From Ianthella basta (taxonomy: Eukaryota; Porifera; Demospongiae; Verongiida; Ianthellidae), in contig OZ025878.1 of assembly GCA_964019415.1 (NCBI GenBank), positions 595,001 to 659,000 of the forward strand: DNA of 64,000 bases, in the 5' to 3' direction. The notes under the pieces were generated by a model. It ran no database searches. It had not been told where the DNA came from and worked only from the letters and a program-made list of their open reading frames with translations. Shown here in pieces: positions 1 through 15,029 of the stretch (positions within the stretch are counted from its first letter, which is position 1; every line of letters starts with the position of its first letter). A program made the position numbers and the translations under genes.

Positions 1-1267
<1,267 letters not shown>

Positions 1268-1574
1268 TTTTCTTCCTGCACAGGCGAAGAGCAAAACAGC
1301 GCCAAACTCATACAATGAAGAAACAAACCCAACTGACACAACACACAAGGGCGCCCAACTGCATTCACATACTCGCTGCGGACTCTGAAAGGCTGATTCC
1401 TTGCAAACTCCTTCGAAATGCGTTACTTTTTCTCTCGCTTGCTCCTTAGCTCAGCGAGTTATGGAGTTTCCAAAAATAGTAGTCACGTGTCACTGACCCA
1501 ACCTAATCCGGTTTCCAATTTATTGCTCTAGCGAAATGAGATCGCTAGACTGCACCACGTGACCTTGCAGCTAG

Positions 1575-1625
1575 CATGCCGGAAGTTTGCAGCAAAGCAA
1601 CTACAGAAGTACGGGTGGAAGCAAG
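1575..1625 (+). pseudogene. Duplicated GPATCH4 first exon, start codon lost
   Basis: The bases up to the GTAAT donor at 1626 match GPATCH4 exon 1 (5371-5416): the frame reads KFAAKQLQKYGWKQG against EFAAEQLKKYGWKQG. The initiating ATG of the intact gene is replaced; an ATG at 1576 is out of frame with the conserved peptide. Similarity runs a little into intron 1 (a shared AGTCTACC stretch) and then stops, and no exon 2 follows before the Rab A gene. I read this as the GPATCH4 half of a duplicated head-to-head promoter whose coding part was never completed or was lost. Confidence 0.6.
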
Positions 1626-2536
1626 GTAATCTGGCAGCACAGTCTACCGGAAGTTACTGGTTTCTCTTCCCTTTGAAAGATGCAGCATCACCAATGAAGA
1701 GACTCACACTGATATCCATATTCCACAGCTGAGGCATTCAAACTGATTCGCAGTTGCTATGCCGACACAGAGCAGCAAAAGTGTGAACAGCGTCTGTTAC
1801 AGCTCAGTAGCTGGCTCAATGAGAAAAAGAAATGGTTGAGACAAAGTGAATCCTGCTTGCTGCTTTGGGGGTGTGGGGTGGTTGTGCAATAGTGTGTTGT
1901 GATGATGCAATCATATTGACACTGTTGTTTCATTTAAATTAATGCACGATCTGATATTAACAAATTAGCAGTGTGCAGCAGCAAATGGTGCATAACTGAA
2001 GGCACATGATATTATATGGTCCTTGGGGATGGGTGCTATTAGCCATAGTTGCGATGGTGCAAGTATCCAAACAGAGTCTGTGCATCAACCAATGGCTTGC
2101 ATGCCTCATGATCAATTACCTCTACCACATGTGTTGCCCACTCCAACTGGTTTGAGGTGCTAGTCAGTTCGCAGGCTCTAACTATAGCCTGCAGACTAAG
2201 GTGGCTCCTAAGAACGACCAGTGCCGATTGATCACTTCTGGCCAATCAACACAAGTGTACTCTAATCTGGCCTGCATTGTGACAGTGTTATTAGAAATGT
2301 TAATAAAACAACTTGTTCTGTAGCTAATGACATGCCCTTTATAAAAAGTGTAATAAACAGCATTGGTAAAGTTGCATAACAATTAATGAGCTTTACGTAA
2401 CAATTAGAAGTTGGAGTGACAGTGGGTATGAAAGTCATGGAAATTGCAATCAACATCCAATCATCAAAGTATGTCATGAGAATAAAAATGGCTGCATACA
2501 CAATTAACAGACCACTCTACATTCTCTATCTAGCTA
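1626..2536. other. Intergenic stretch, no gene seen
   Basis: AT-rich sequence between the GPATCH4 exon remnant and the last exon of Rab A, presumably including the Rab A 3' UTR. No reading frame with family resemblance and no clear terminal inverted repeats. Confidence 0.5.
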
Positions 2537-4899
<2,363 letters not shown>

Positions 4900-5370
4900 T
4901 TTTCTTCCTGCGCAGGTCAAGAGCAAAACAGCGCCAAACTCACACAATGAAGAAACAAACCTAACTGACACAACACACAAGGGCGCCCAACTGCATTCAC
5001 ATACCCGCTGCGGACTCCGGAAGGCTGATTCCTTGCAAACTCTGTACAAATGCGGTACTGTATTTCTCTCTCGTTACTCAACCATCCTCTAGCTCTTCTT
5101 GAGCCTGAGCTAATAAGGGATTACGGTATCCTGTGGAGTGGCTGGCTCGATCCAGCTTAATGGGTCGTTTATGGCTTGCATTCCAACCGGATCCAGTTTC
5201 CAATTTTCAGACCCACCTCCGCCTAGTCTCGTACCCAGACCCACTTCCGGCGGCGGCCGGAAGTGGATCTGGCTAACCGCCGCCGTTCCGCCATTTTTAT
5301 TTAGATAGGGGGCGCCCCTATCTAAATAAAAATGGCGGAACGGCGGAGGTGGGTCTGAGAACGAGACTAC
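4900..5370. promoter_or_regulatory. Bidirectional Rab A / GPATCH4 promoter region
   Basis: The 471 bp between the Rab A start (4899, minus) and the GPATCH4 start (5371, plus) must contain both promoters if the gene models are right. About 300 bp of related sequence lies between the matching exons of the duplicate copy (1268-1575), which lacks the palindromic element at 5223-5369. No TATA box is evident. Both copies share sequence near the Rab start and a GGTTTCCAATTT / AGTTTCCAATTT block (about 1510 and 5197). Confidence 0.55.
5223..5369. mobile_element. Palindromic MITE adjoining the GPATCH4 start codon
   Basis: Ends are inverted copies: TAGTCTCGTACCCAGACCCA at the left and its imperfect complement (GTGGGTCTG..CGAGACTA) at the right. 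The core is a near-perfect palindrome of about 33-base arms centred on 5312 (ATAGGGG-GCG-CCCCTAT). It is missing from the duplicated promoter at 1268-1575, so it inserted after the duplication or was lost there. It ends one base before the ATG at 5371. A related, smaller element is at 12743-12829. Confidence 0.75.
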
Positions 5371-6358
5371 ATGGAGTTTGCAGCGGAGCAACTGAAGAAG
5401 TATGGATGGAAGCAAGGTAGGCTGTCGGCATAGTCTACCAGGCGTTACATGGCTAGTGTCTTTTCAGTGCGACTTATTTCGATATTTGCCTACTTAGTCT
5501 GTCCCCTTTTGTTCAGGTCAAGGTTTAGGTAAGAAGAAAAATGGAATTTCCAGCGCTGTCAAAGTAGCACTGAAGAGAGATAATACTGGGGTGAGTCATA
5601 TGGCTCTCACATAGCCTATGTGTTAATCAAATGTGGTCTGGTAGTACCCAGAATTTAGCCTAGTCACCAACTGTAGACCCAACTAGCTACTCATTTTCCT
5701 GTTAGCAGTTAGACCACCAGAGCCTCGTCGCCATTTTATTTGGAGGAGGTGGAAGGTTCTGGTAACATTGCATACCAGTTTCCATGTTAAAGGGGTTCGG
5801 TAATGAATGGTATTGAACAGCACAGTGCGCATGAATTGGCCTCTGATAGTAACAGTGCGATGACGGCAGTGGAAGGAAGCGGTTGGCCTCGTGCAGATCA
5901 CTGAATACCACCCACACATCAATTTCGTCATCAGTCACTGCTCAGAGCTTGCAGTACGTACTGTTGCCATAGTTACTTCTTATACAGTTGCCTTGGTTAC
6001 TGCCTGTACAGTGACTACACATGTAAAGACCAACCTTGTTGAGTGTCTTTGCTTTACTTATAGTGTTATCTGATTCACCATGCTCTGACATTGAAACTAG
6101 TTACTAGTTACTGATTACTAGCAGACCTTCCTGTTCCTGCCCAAGTGAATTGACTGATTGACTCTGGGTACAAGGCTGATCACATGACTGTCACATGACC
6201 TATTGGTTGAGTCACATGTGTCATCTGTGTGTGTGTAGGTTGGGTACGATGCAAGTTCAGAGTTTACCTGTCAGTGGTGGAGTACAGTGTTTGACAAGGC
6301 AATTAGTAGGGTCTCCGTGGAGGACACTGAGGTGTGTGCAGTGTTGGGGTTTTAGAAG

Positions 6359-6394
<36 letters not shown>

Positions 6395-6437
6395 CGAGGG
6401 ACAATTCTTCAAGTAGGCATGCAGATTATGTGATGTG

Positions 6438-6528
<91 letters not shown>

Positions 6529-6964
6529 TGTGTGTGTGTGTGTGTGTGTGTTGCACTGGTGTCCTATCAAGCATCTATTTGATCTGCTCCCCTCTCGTGT
6601 CAAGGATGGTGTGGTGTTCCATTCAGAGGACACTCAGAAAGACTCTGTAGCTCTAAAGCGGAGACACTATGACCATCACAGGCGGGCACTTCTCTACGGG
6701 CGCTTTGAGAAGGTGAACGAATGTGATGTGTTGGAGTGAATGGCAACATTTATATGGGTGCATCTGTATGTCTGTCTGTCTGTCTGTGTGCATGTGTATC
6801 CATATAGGCTGCCAAGAGCCTTGAAGTGGAGAAGATGGAACTGCAAGGTGCTTTGCAAAGTGTGGAGGGTGGAGATGACATGTTAGAGGAAGTGGACAGC
6901 TCCCCTCAGACCCCTACTGTGGTGATGAAGTTAGTTAACCCCCCCCACACACACGCACACACAC

Positions 6965-7017
<53 letters not shown>

Positions 7018-7069
7018 ACACACACCACACACACACCACACACACACACACACACACATGCACACACAC

Positions 7070-7166
<97 letters not shown>

Positions 7167-7980
7167 ACACACACACACACACATGCACACACACACACGC
7201 ACACACATACACACACACGCACGCGCACACACACACGCACACATGCACACACACACTTTCCCACTTCCTGCAGTGACGAGCGACTATTAAAGGCTTGCGG
7301 AGGGAGAACAGCACACAAGTGAGCCACAGCCGACAATTCGCCCAACCCACCACATACAGCACCCCTTGGCACACACTAGTCTTGTACCTGTATATAAGGG
7401 TGGGCAGTATTAGTTACTTTCAGTACCCAATGCATATTCACACCATTACCCACCTGTCCCGCCCACCTGTCTCCCTGTCCCCCTCTCCCCCTGTCTCCCC
7501 TGTCTCCCCTGTCCCACTTGCCTGTCCTCCCTATCACCCCTGTCCCACCCAACTGTCCCGCCCACCTGTCCCACCCACCTGTCCCCTCTTGTCCCCTTTC
7601 TCATCCCCCACCCTGTCTTCTCTGCCCTCCTGCCCTCCCCACTTGCACCCACACTAGTCATGTGGCATAGGCTTGCGTGCATTACATTCTGTGTCACAAG
7701 GCTCTCCATGCATCCTCCCTACTGTGCTGCGCAAAGGAAGCTGACACCCTCTCCCACACTCCACCATCCACTAGCCAGTCCTCACATGACTAGCAGTCCA
7801 GTGCACCCTTCTTAAACTGTGAAGTGAAGTGATGAGTTGTGAAGATGAAAATACACACACATTTCCACTCTAAGTGACCATTTGGAGAACATTTTATCGT
7901 AAATATTTTGAGCCTATAGCATAAATTTAGCATATTAGCCCATTTTTCTATTTCTGTTGGCGTGTACAGCAGATCGTCAA

Positions 7981-8025
<45 letters not shown>

Positions 8026-8297
8026 ACTTCCTGTTCTGCGTGTCCAGGGCTGCAAGGCATGGCCTCAAGTTGAGTGGAAAGTTAAAGCGCATTGCCAAGC
8101 AGGACAGAGAACTGGCAGAGACACAGCAGCGGGGTGAAGTGGGAGTCCCTTTGGAGACAGTGGAGAAAGGGGAAAGCCTTTCAAATTCCGTGGAGAAAGG
8201 CAAAGGTGCTTCTAATCCAAGAAAGCGGACACACAGAACCAGACAAGTGGAGGTCGATCTGCCAGCCAGCCAGAAAGCCAAGAGAAGAAAACAGTGA
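5371..8297 (+). CDS. GPATCH4: G-patch domain-containing protein 4 (GPATCH4) orthologue
   Basis: Seven exons join in frame: 5371-5416, 5517-5590, 6239-6331, 6605-6712, 6808-6929, 7274-7318 and 8048-8297, for 245 residues. The N-terminal half of a G-patch (FAAEQLKKYGWKQGQGLGKK, then NGISSAVKVALKRD) is followed by the GPATCH4-specific QWWSTVFDKA region and, near residue 160, ERLLKACGGRTAHKAARHG, matching the conserved block of vertebrate GPATCH4. The family protein is nucleolar and stimulates a DEAH-box helicase; this is known from the family, not seen here. The protein is much shorter than human GPATCH4 because the repetitive lysine-rich tail is reduced to a basic end (KAKRRKQ). Introns hold a 30-base G run and long GT/CA tracts. 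The PARG start lies only 54 bp beyond the stop. Confidence 0.88.
6362..6391 (+). repeat. Uninterrupted run of 30 guanines
   Basis: Poly-G in GPATCH4 intron 3, 30 bases after the exon 3 donor, on the transcribed (sense) strand, so it could form a G-quadruplex in the pre-mRNA. A sequencing or assembly length error is also possible in such a run. Confidence 0.9.
6440..6550. repeat. (GT)n microsatellite in GPATCH4 intron 3
   Basis: GT tract with one CT interruption ending about 55 bp before the exon 4 acceptor. Confidence 0.95.
6945..7256. repeat. Imperfect (CA)n tract, about 310 bp, in GPATCH4 intron 5
   Basis: CA repeat with CCA, CACG and TACA variants. It starts 15 bp after the exon 5 donor and ends 17 bp before the exon 6 acceptor, so it fills almost the whole intron. 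Confidence 0.95.
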
Positions 8298-8351
8298 CCT
8301 GCATGCGATCCAGTTCTTAATTTATGCAAATTTTTAAGTCACATGACAAAA

Positions 8352-10367
8352 ATGGCGGAGAAGAAAGTTCCAATTGTTCCTCGAGAGTATAGTTGCCGTC
8401 TCCCCTCCAACCCATCACTTTATGTAGAGGATCCGTTGAGTGTGTGCGAGGACTACGACTCGCCGACCGTTCAGAAGTGGCGCATGGTGTCTGCAGTCTT
8501 GTGCAACGAATCTGCAGCCTGGAACATGGAGCGATTGAAGGACGTCATAACGACATTTCGCCATTCCGTCGGAGTAAAGACGCTCTCTGCTGTTATCCAA
8601 GAGCGAGGATGTGATCACTTCTTCTCTGTTACCTTCCCAGCCATGGTGAAGCTGGCGCTTCGCATGCCAGAGTTGTTTCCCGAAGGTTTACTGCCAGTGT
8701 TGGCCCCAGGGGAGAATGCTGCCGTTAGCTTGACCAGGACTCAAGCTGGTTGTCTCTTGGTGCACATGTTCCTGTGCAGCACGCATCCATCTGATTGGCA
8801 CAAGTACTGGGTCGACTTCAGTGTGTGGTATGACTCCGAGTCGCCACCGGTGATTGCCTACCTCCACACACTCCTGGCTTACTTCGAGCAGCTAACTATA
8901 GCCTCCAAGGGCAATGACACACACAGTGGAGAAGTAGATGGGTGTGTTGAGTTTCACCGAAATGTTCTTACGGAAGAGCAAGATTGGAAGAGCTCCGTAA
9001 TGCCTGTGATGTGCATTGCGTCGCGTGAGCAGGCCGACCCAACTTCAGTTGGTTCTCAAGTTCTCTTTTCCAACAAGGATGTTGGGTTTGGTGTGTCTGG
9101 GACACAGGAAGAGGCTGTTATAGCTATGAGCCCGGAGGCTTGTATTGCGATGTTAATAGCCCCCACTCTGTTAGACAATGAGACCTTGCTCATACAGGGG
9201 GCTACTAAAATAGGCGTGTATACAGGGATAGGGAGAAATGTAAAACTAGTGGATCTGTGTAAGGATCATCAGATGCAGAGCGAGAGCAGTGTGTCACTCA
9301 TAGCAATGGATGCGCTCGAGTTGGATTGTGTTGATGACGCTGAGGTGGAGGGATGTGGTGGCATTGCGGAGCTGAGGGAGGCTGTGCTGAGGAGGGAACT
9401 TGGTAAAGCGTTCTGTGGGTTTTCAAGCGCTTGCATGCTCTCTCTCTCCTCCAGCGTGAGCACAGGCCATTGGGGATGTGGTGCCTTTGGTGGACACAGG
9501 TTAGTGGTATTGTGCATTTGTGTTGTGATTCTGCCGCAAAACAGGACAGTTTTATATCAATGTCGTGCACTTTGTATGGACGCTGCCATCTTTACCCGAG
9601 CGCCTACTGTTTTGGTTAACTGTCGTATTATTTCAATGTGCATATTATTAAGCCAGATGTGTGCATGGGGTTGTTAATATGCACAACTTATACATGGTAA
9701 ATGTGTCATTTGCGTAACAATTGTGATGAGTAGCGATTAGTAAACATTCAATCCAACTTTGTCTTTTGGCCCGTCAAAGTGTATACGTACCACAATGTTA
9801 CAGACAGTGGCTACACTGCGGTTATGTGTCACACCATGTGTGTATTCGGGTACTGTGTATACAGTTGGAAAGTTTAGCAGGAACTTATTTCAGCAATTAG
9901 CACAAATTCTGGAATTTGACGGATTTTTGCTTTGGCAGTTGGCAGACCTTGTGGCATGCACTATGTGAATGATTTGGTGGTTAGAAATACTGACAGGTTG
10001 TTCTCGAAATCGCCAATCTGCCATAAGTTATTACCTGCTAATGTTTGGCAATAAGGTATAAGTGAAATATATGATTGTATGTCCCATCATATGCAGATAT
10101 GCGAAGGCTCTGATACAAGCCATGGCTGCGTCTGAGGCCAAGTGTTCTCTGGTGTTCCATGACATTCAGGGTGATGAGCCAGACAGCGACTTTCTCCCTC
10201 GTCTGCAGTCCTTCCTCAGCCGTCTAGAGTCCCATTGCACCACGGTGGGTCAGCTGTATGCTGCCATGTTGTCAGCAGGAGAGAGAGTCAGGGAGAGAAG
10301 CGAAGGAGGAGGTGCAGGGAGTAGTGACCTGTTGGATGTACTGTTGGATTTGTTGCTAATTGTGTGA
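8352..10367 (+). CDS. PARG: Poly(ADP-ribose) glycohydrolase (PARG-like)
   Basis: Two exons (8352-9499 and 10097-10367) join in phase to 472 residues. The second ATG (8352, context AAAATGG) is preferred to 8343. The first ~230 residues match the helical region N-terminal to the PARG macrodomain (MPELFPEGLLPVLAP, LTRTQAGCLLVHMFLC). The catalytic QEE is at 252-254 and the later signature TGHWGCGAFGGH spans the exon junction, followed by KALIQAMAAS. The enzyme hydrolyses ribose-ribose bonds of poly(ADP-ribose) in nucleus and cytoplasm. Odd point: the usual GGG-X(6-8)-QEE loop is GFG (245-247) with only four residues before QEE, so the diphosphate-binding loop is shortened. The second catalytic Glu is kept. 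It lies 54 bp from GPATCH4 and 85 bp from S28, with no AATAAA in either gap. Confidence 0.85.
9500..10096. other. PARG intron
   Basis: Single 597 bp intron with donor GTTAGT and acceptor ATGCAG. No repeat or embedded gene recognised. Confidence 0.7.
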
Positions 10368-10452
10368 TTTATTTCGCAATTTCTGTGATTGCACTGTGCT
10401 GTGCGAAGTTATTTAAAACATTTTTATCCTCTCAAAAACCACGTGACTGGAA

Positions 10453-12156
10453 ATGGCGTCAGCTCTGTTCCTCCTGTCTTTGCTGGCTCTCCTTTCGTCT
10501 GCGCTTGGCCGCGGCGGGCTTGATCTCCATCGCAGACAGTTGCTCTCACCGCGCGTACCTAAGGGCACTGGACTTCCTCCCGCGCAGTGGGTGACGCAGC
10601 GCCTGGACCACTTCGACAACACCAACATCCAGGTAGCTAAACTAGCTAGCTAGAGGTAGCTATTTAGAGCACCTTGTCCCTACCGTATTGTACTGGGCGG
10701 ATATTGCGAAGGCACTCTTTTGACTAGTGGGAAGGACATGCATTGTCAGTGACCTGTACAGATGGAGTGTGTGCGTTTGTACTAGCTATATATAGCTAAT
10801 GAGAAGCTCTGTTCGCTTCAGAATATCTCTGTTCTCGGTGTTTGCGTATTCCCTGTAATGAGAGTGCACTTGTCCTGGAATGAATGCGAAGTATATTCAG
10901 ACCAGTGAATAAGCTCACAGACTGCAGCTGCAGAAGGTGGTCTTGTCTCACATAGAGGAGCTGCTTCCAACATGGAGATAATGTATCTGCATAGACTAGT
11001 CTGGTAAAAATTGATATTGTGTAGGATAAGACAAGCCAGCCAGCCAGACATACAGACAGTTAGACGGTTGGTGCCCAAGTTAAGGATCTGAGATGTTTGC
11101 ATGTCCACAGATGATACCAGTGCTGGAAGACATAAAGTACTGTCAGTGTGACCTCTGGTGCCAAGCACCTGTTCCTGTACCAGGGCATGGGCTGCACTCT
11201 ATCTGTGTACTGTGTAAGCTCTAATTTTTTGGTTTTTATTTTTGCAAATTTTGTGAGGCAGTCCGCACTCTCAAAATGTATTCTCGTGAAAAATGTGTGC
11301 TTTACACTTCCAGTGTGTAAATACATTGCTTATGTTACCACTGTCAGCATAATTGTGTTACCAATAACCAGGGGACCACTCACAAAATGAAATCATGAAT
11401 TACCCTTCCAAATGGCAATTCACGAAATTTCATCCCACGAAAATTAGAGCTTGCACAGCATCAGTTTATTGCATTTACACAACAAAGTAATGTGGCAGTT
11501 ATGTATATTGCATGCCCTTATCTACTGGTGTATTGGAGTTGTGTACTTGTTAATGGCATTCCGTCTGTCCATGTCTGTTTTGAGCAATTCAGGGAATCAA
11601 ATCTACTGCTAGTAATGCTCCACTAGCCATTCGTCTACTGCCATGTGAAGTGTCTCTCCTCCCCCCTCCCTCCCTCTCTTTCCTCCTCCCTCCTTCCCTC
11701 CCTCTCTCCCTCCCTCCTTCCCTCCCTCTCTCCCTCCCTCTCTCCCCCCCTCCCTCCTTCTTCCCTCCCTCCCTCCCTCCCTCCCTCCCTCCCTCCCTCC
11801 CTTCGTCCCCCCTCCCCCCTCCCTCCCTCCCTCCGTCCCTTCTTCTCTTCTCCCTCCCTCCCTCCCTTCCTCCCTCCCTTCCTCCCTCCCTCCCTCTTTC
11901 CCTCCCTCCCTCCTCCCTCTCCCTCCTTCAGACTTGGCAGCAGAGGTACTTTGTCAATGACACATACTGGAACAAGGCAGACGGTCCTGTCTTCCTCATG
12001 ATTGGTGGAGAGGGTACAGCTGACCCTGTGTGGCTGGTGGCTGACACTGAGATCATGGTTAATGCAATGAAGTATAAGGCACTCGTTGTGATGGTGGAGC
12101 ACAGGTGGGCATGGGGAGGGGGAGGGGGAGGGGGAGGGGCATGGGAGGGGGAGGGA

Positions 12157-12206
<50 letters not shown>

Positions 12207-12291
12207 GCATGTGTTTACATGTGTGTATAGGCATGTGTGCATACTTAGTGGGGCTTATTTCACTAAAATTTCAACTTGATCATATGCATGT

Positions 12292-12367
<76 letters not shown>

Positions 12368-13792
12368 GACCCTTGAACTGTCCGCTGTTGCAGGTTCTAT
12401 GGAGCCAGTCACCCAACGCCAGACCTCTCTGTGTCCAACCTCAAGTTCCTCTCCAGTCAACAAGCTCTCGCTGACCTCGCTTACTTCCATTCATTTGCGG
12501 TAGACAAGTTCCAACTCACTACAGCAAACAAGTGGATCTGCTTTGGAGGGTCATACCCAGGTGAGCCCACGCATGCATGGTGCAGTGCAGGAGTCAGGTT
12601 AATGATTGCTGACATTCTTACCACTACCGTTATGTACGTATGGGAGGAGTTTAAGTGCAATTCCTGTTCGGCTCAAGGCACTGTTGTCACAGTGACACAT
12701 TCAGTTTCCTCTTGGCCTCTCAAGGGGAATCTGAACGTGCCTACTCTTGCATAGCCAGACAGCCATTTTCGTCTTTTTGGGGGGCGGAGTCTGCGCCTGA
12801 CCAAAATGGCGGTCTGACTATGCGAGACTAGAATGTGCCACTGTGCTCACGTACTGTAGCCAACACATTGTTCTGAGAGGTTTGTCATGTACTACGCATG
12901 TGACCGTTATTGGGTCCTGCTCCGGATAGTAGCACCTCTCGTGTTGAGGCATAGCAGAATGTGCTTATAGGCATGGTGAATATGCTTGTCTACCAGGACC
13001 TCCAGGACCTCATACAGTTGTTTGCTATTTTCTTCGTTTCTGGTTGTGAAAAAGTGGCATATATGGCCGCCTGCACTGTATACAGACAAAATGGCTGTAC
13101 AACTCCATCAATTAATGTGTGGGGCAAGATTGGGGGGGGGGCAATAATACATTCATTCACATGAAAGAGATGAGCTTTGTTTTGTGGTGTGCTCTGTGGT
13201 GTAGTGTTTGGGCTTTCCCCATATGTCCTTATTAGGAAGTCTATCGGCTTGGTTTCGCATCAAGTATCCCCACCTCGTAGTGGGTGCCATAGCAACCAGT
13301 GCCCCTGTGGAGGCCAAGCTCAACTTTGTCGAGTACCTAGAAGTGGTCAGCAACTCACTGGCCACAGCACAGCAAGGGGAGGAGTGTGTGAACGCAGTGA
13401 AAACGGCCAATGAAAAACTTACCAGCCTCCTTCAATACAAGGACTCTTGGAGTGTGGTGGAGAAGATGTTCAAGTGAGCCAACTCTCTGCTTCATTCCCT
13501 GTCAAATTGGGTGAAGGGCTGGAGAGAAGGGAGAGGGGGAGGGGACTTAGAAGTGCATGAGAGACACAGTAAGAGGGAGTGACATTGAGTGCCTGTTTAA
13601 GATGGTGTTCCATGATCTTCAACCTTATGCACATGTTTTGTGCATGTCCCTCCTTCCTGCCACGCCCCTGCCCCTCCTCCTGTAGGGTGGACCCTCCTCT
13701 TCAGAATGAGTTGGACGTGCAGAACCTGGCCCAGTCACTTGCAGGCAACTTCATGGGGATTGTGCAATACAACAAGGACAACACTGCCTTTG

Positions 13793-13842
<50 letters not shown>

Positions 13843-14112
13843 TGTTTCATCTGTGGATAGTACTCTTCACCACTTAGAAGTGACACCCTCCCCTCCGTCC
13901 CTCCCCTCTTTCCAGGGTCGTGTTCTCCCTGGCACCATTGAAGACCTGTGTGCTGTCATGAACAACAAGACAGTGGGAGATGAACTTGCTCGCTATGCTG
14001 AGGTGAACAGCCAACTACTTGCCTTCTACGAGCAACCCAGTATGGACGTGAGCTACAGCGGCTACATCGCTGCAATGAGGAACACCAGCTGGGACGCACC
14101 TACTTCAGGGGG

Positions 14113-14167
<55 letters not shown>

Positions 14168-14959
14168 TGTGTGTGTGTGTGCGTGTGTGTGTGTACGTGT
14201 GTGTGTGTATGTGTTGTATCTCGCCCCTCATGGGTTTCATGCAAAGCGTGCATATATTGCACAATGTATCAATGGTCATACATAGTGCTAAAAGAGGAAC
14301 CACTTAGCGTTTTATGCTTGCTGAACAGTTTTGAAATGAACATTTCAATGCTTCCCTCCCCCCTCGCCTCCCCTCCCCTCCCCACTACCCTCCCCTCTCT
14401 CCCCTCCCCTCCCCTCTCCTCCCTTCCCCATAGGGCGCCAGTGGGTGTTCCAGACTTGCTCTCAGTTTGGTTACTACCAGACCTCAGACAACCCCTCCCA
14501 GCCGTTTGGCTCACTCTTCCCTCTCAAGTTCTCCATTCAACAATGCATGGACATTTATGGCAACCAATTCAACAACACCTTCCTCACTGCTGCAGTGAAC
14601 TGGACCAACATGTACTATGGAGGGTGGAACATAAGCACGTCTGTCACCAACATTGTCTTCCCCAATGGATCTATTGACCCTTGGCACGCTCTCGGAGTCA
14701 CGGCTAGCCTGTCCGAAACGCTGGTAGCCATCTTTATCCATGGTACCGCCCACTGTGCTAACATGTACCCCGCTACCACTGATGACCCGGCAGAGCTCAC
14801 TAACGCAAGAGCAACCATCGCTGCTACCATTGGGAAGGTACACTTGTGTGCATACCAATACACTGTGTGTCTTACTGTACTAACTGCACATAAATTTGTG
14901 TCACGCTGATTTTACATCTCTCTTTGTATTCTCTTTTGTTGCAGTGGCTGCAGGAGTGA
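10453..14959 (+). CDS. Serine carboxypeptidase S28 family (PRSS16 / prolylcarboxypeptidase-like)
   Basis: Eight exons, 10453-10632, 11932-12104, 12394-12560, 13236-13473, 13686-13794, 13916-14114, 14434-14837 and 14945-14959, join in frame to 494 residues. The N-terminus is a signal peptide (MASALFLLSLLALLSSALG), then QWVTQRLDHFD typical of S28 enzymes. Catalytic triad: Ser 171 in GGSYPGS (split by an intron after Gly), Asp 437 in NGSIDPWHALG, His 462 in HGTAHCANMY. Several N-glycosylation sequons (FVNDTYW, MNNKT, FNNTF). S28 enzymes act in lysosomes, endosomes or are secreted; the spacing fits thymus-specific serine protease better than PRCP, but I cannot assign a substrate. This is the only complete copy; a truncated duplicate is at 40206-43042. 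Introns 5 and 6 start with GT microsatellites directly at the donor. Confidence 0.9.
11643..11930 (+). repeat. (CCCT)n pyrimidine tract before S28 exon 2
   Basis: About 285 bp of almost pure C/T ending at the exon 2 acceptor (CTTCAG). The upstream part of this 1.3 kb intron has no recognised feature. Confidence 0.95.
12160..12365. repeat. (GT)n then (CA)n tracts in S28 intron 2
   Basis: GT tract (about 12160-12206) and CA tract (about 12297-12365) in inverted relation, filling much of the 289 bp intron. A (GGGGGA)n stretch precedes them. Confidence 0.93.
12743..12829. mobile_element. Short foldback MITE in S28 intron 3
   Basis: Terminal inverted repeats: TCTTGCATAGCCAGAC..CCATTTT at the left and the complement of GTCTCGCATAGTCAGACCGC at the right, with a short loop. 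A copy is at the same place in the duplicate S28 gene (about 40481-40566), so it predates that duplication. Related by its ends to 5223-5369. Confidence 0.65.
13795..13841 (+). repeat. (GT)n starting at the S28 exon 5 donor
   Basis: The tract begins with the donor GT itself, so the 5' splice site reads GAG|GTGTGTGT. Confidence 0.95.
14115..14214 (+). repeat. (GT)n starting at the S28 exon 6 donor
   Basis: Again the first GT of the tract is the splice donor. The intron ends in a CCCCT-type pyrimidine tract (14344-14430). Confidence 0.95.
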
Positions 14960-15023
14960 TGGCTTGAGGCAACTTTAGCTGTAGTACTAGCAATAACATG
15001 AAGATTTGTTGAATTTGGGATGT

Positions 15024-15029
15024 AATAAA
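15024..15029 (+). terminator. Polyadenylation signal AATAAA of S28 gene
   Basis: AATAAA 65 bp after the S28 stop and 79 bp before the SMU1 start codon. In the duplicate (about 43107) it reads AATACA. Confidence 0.6.

Noticed and set aside
11635..12234. Pro/Ser-rich and Arg/Glu/Gly-rich frames in the CCCT tract
   Set aside because: They arise from the simple-sequence pyrimidine tract in S28 intron 1; the S28 exon chain explains the region.
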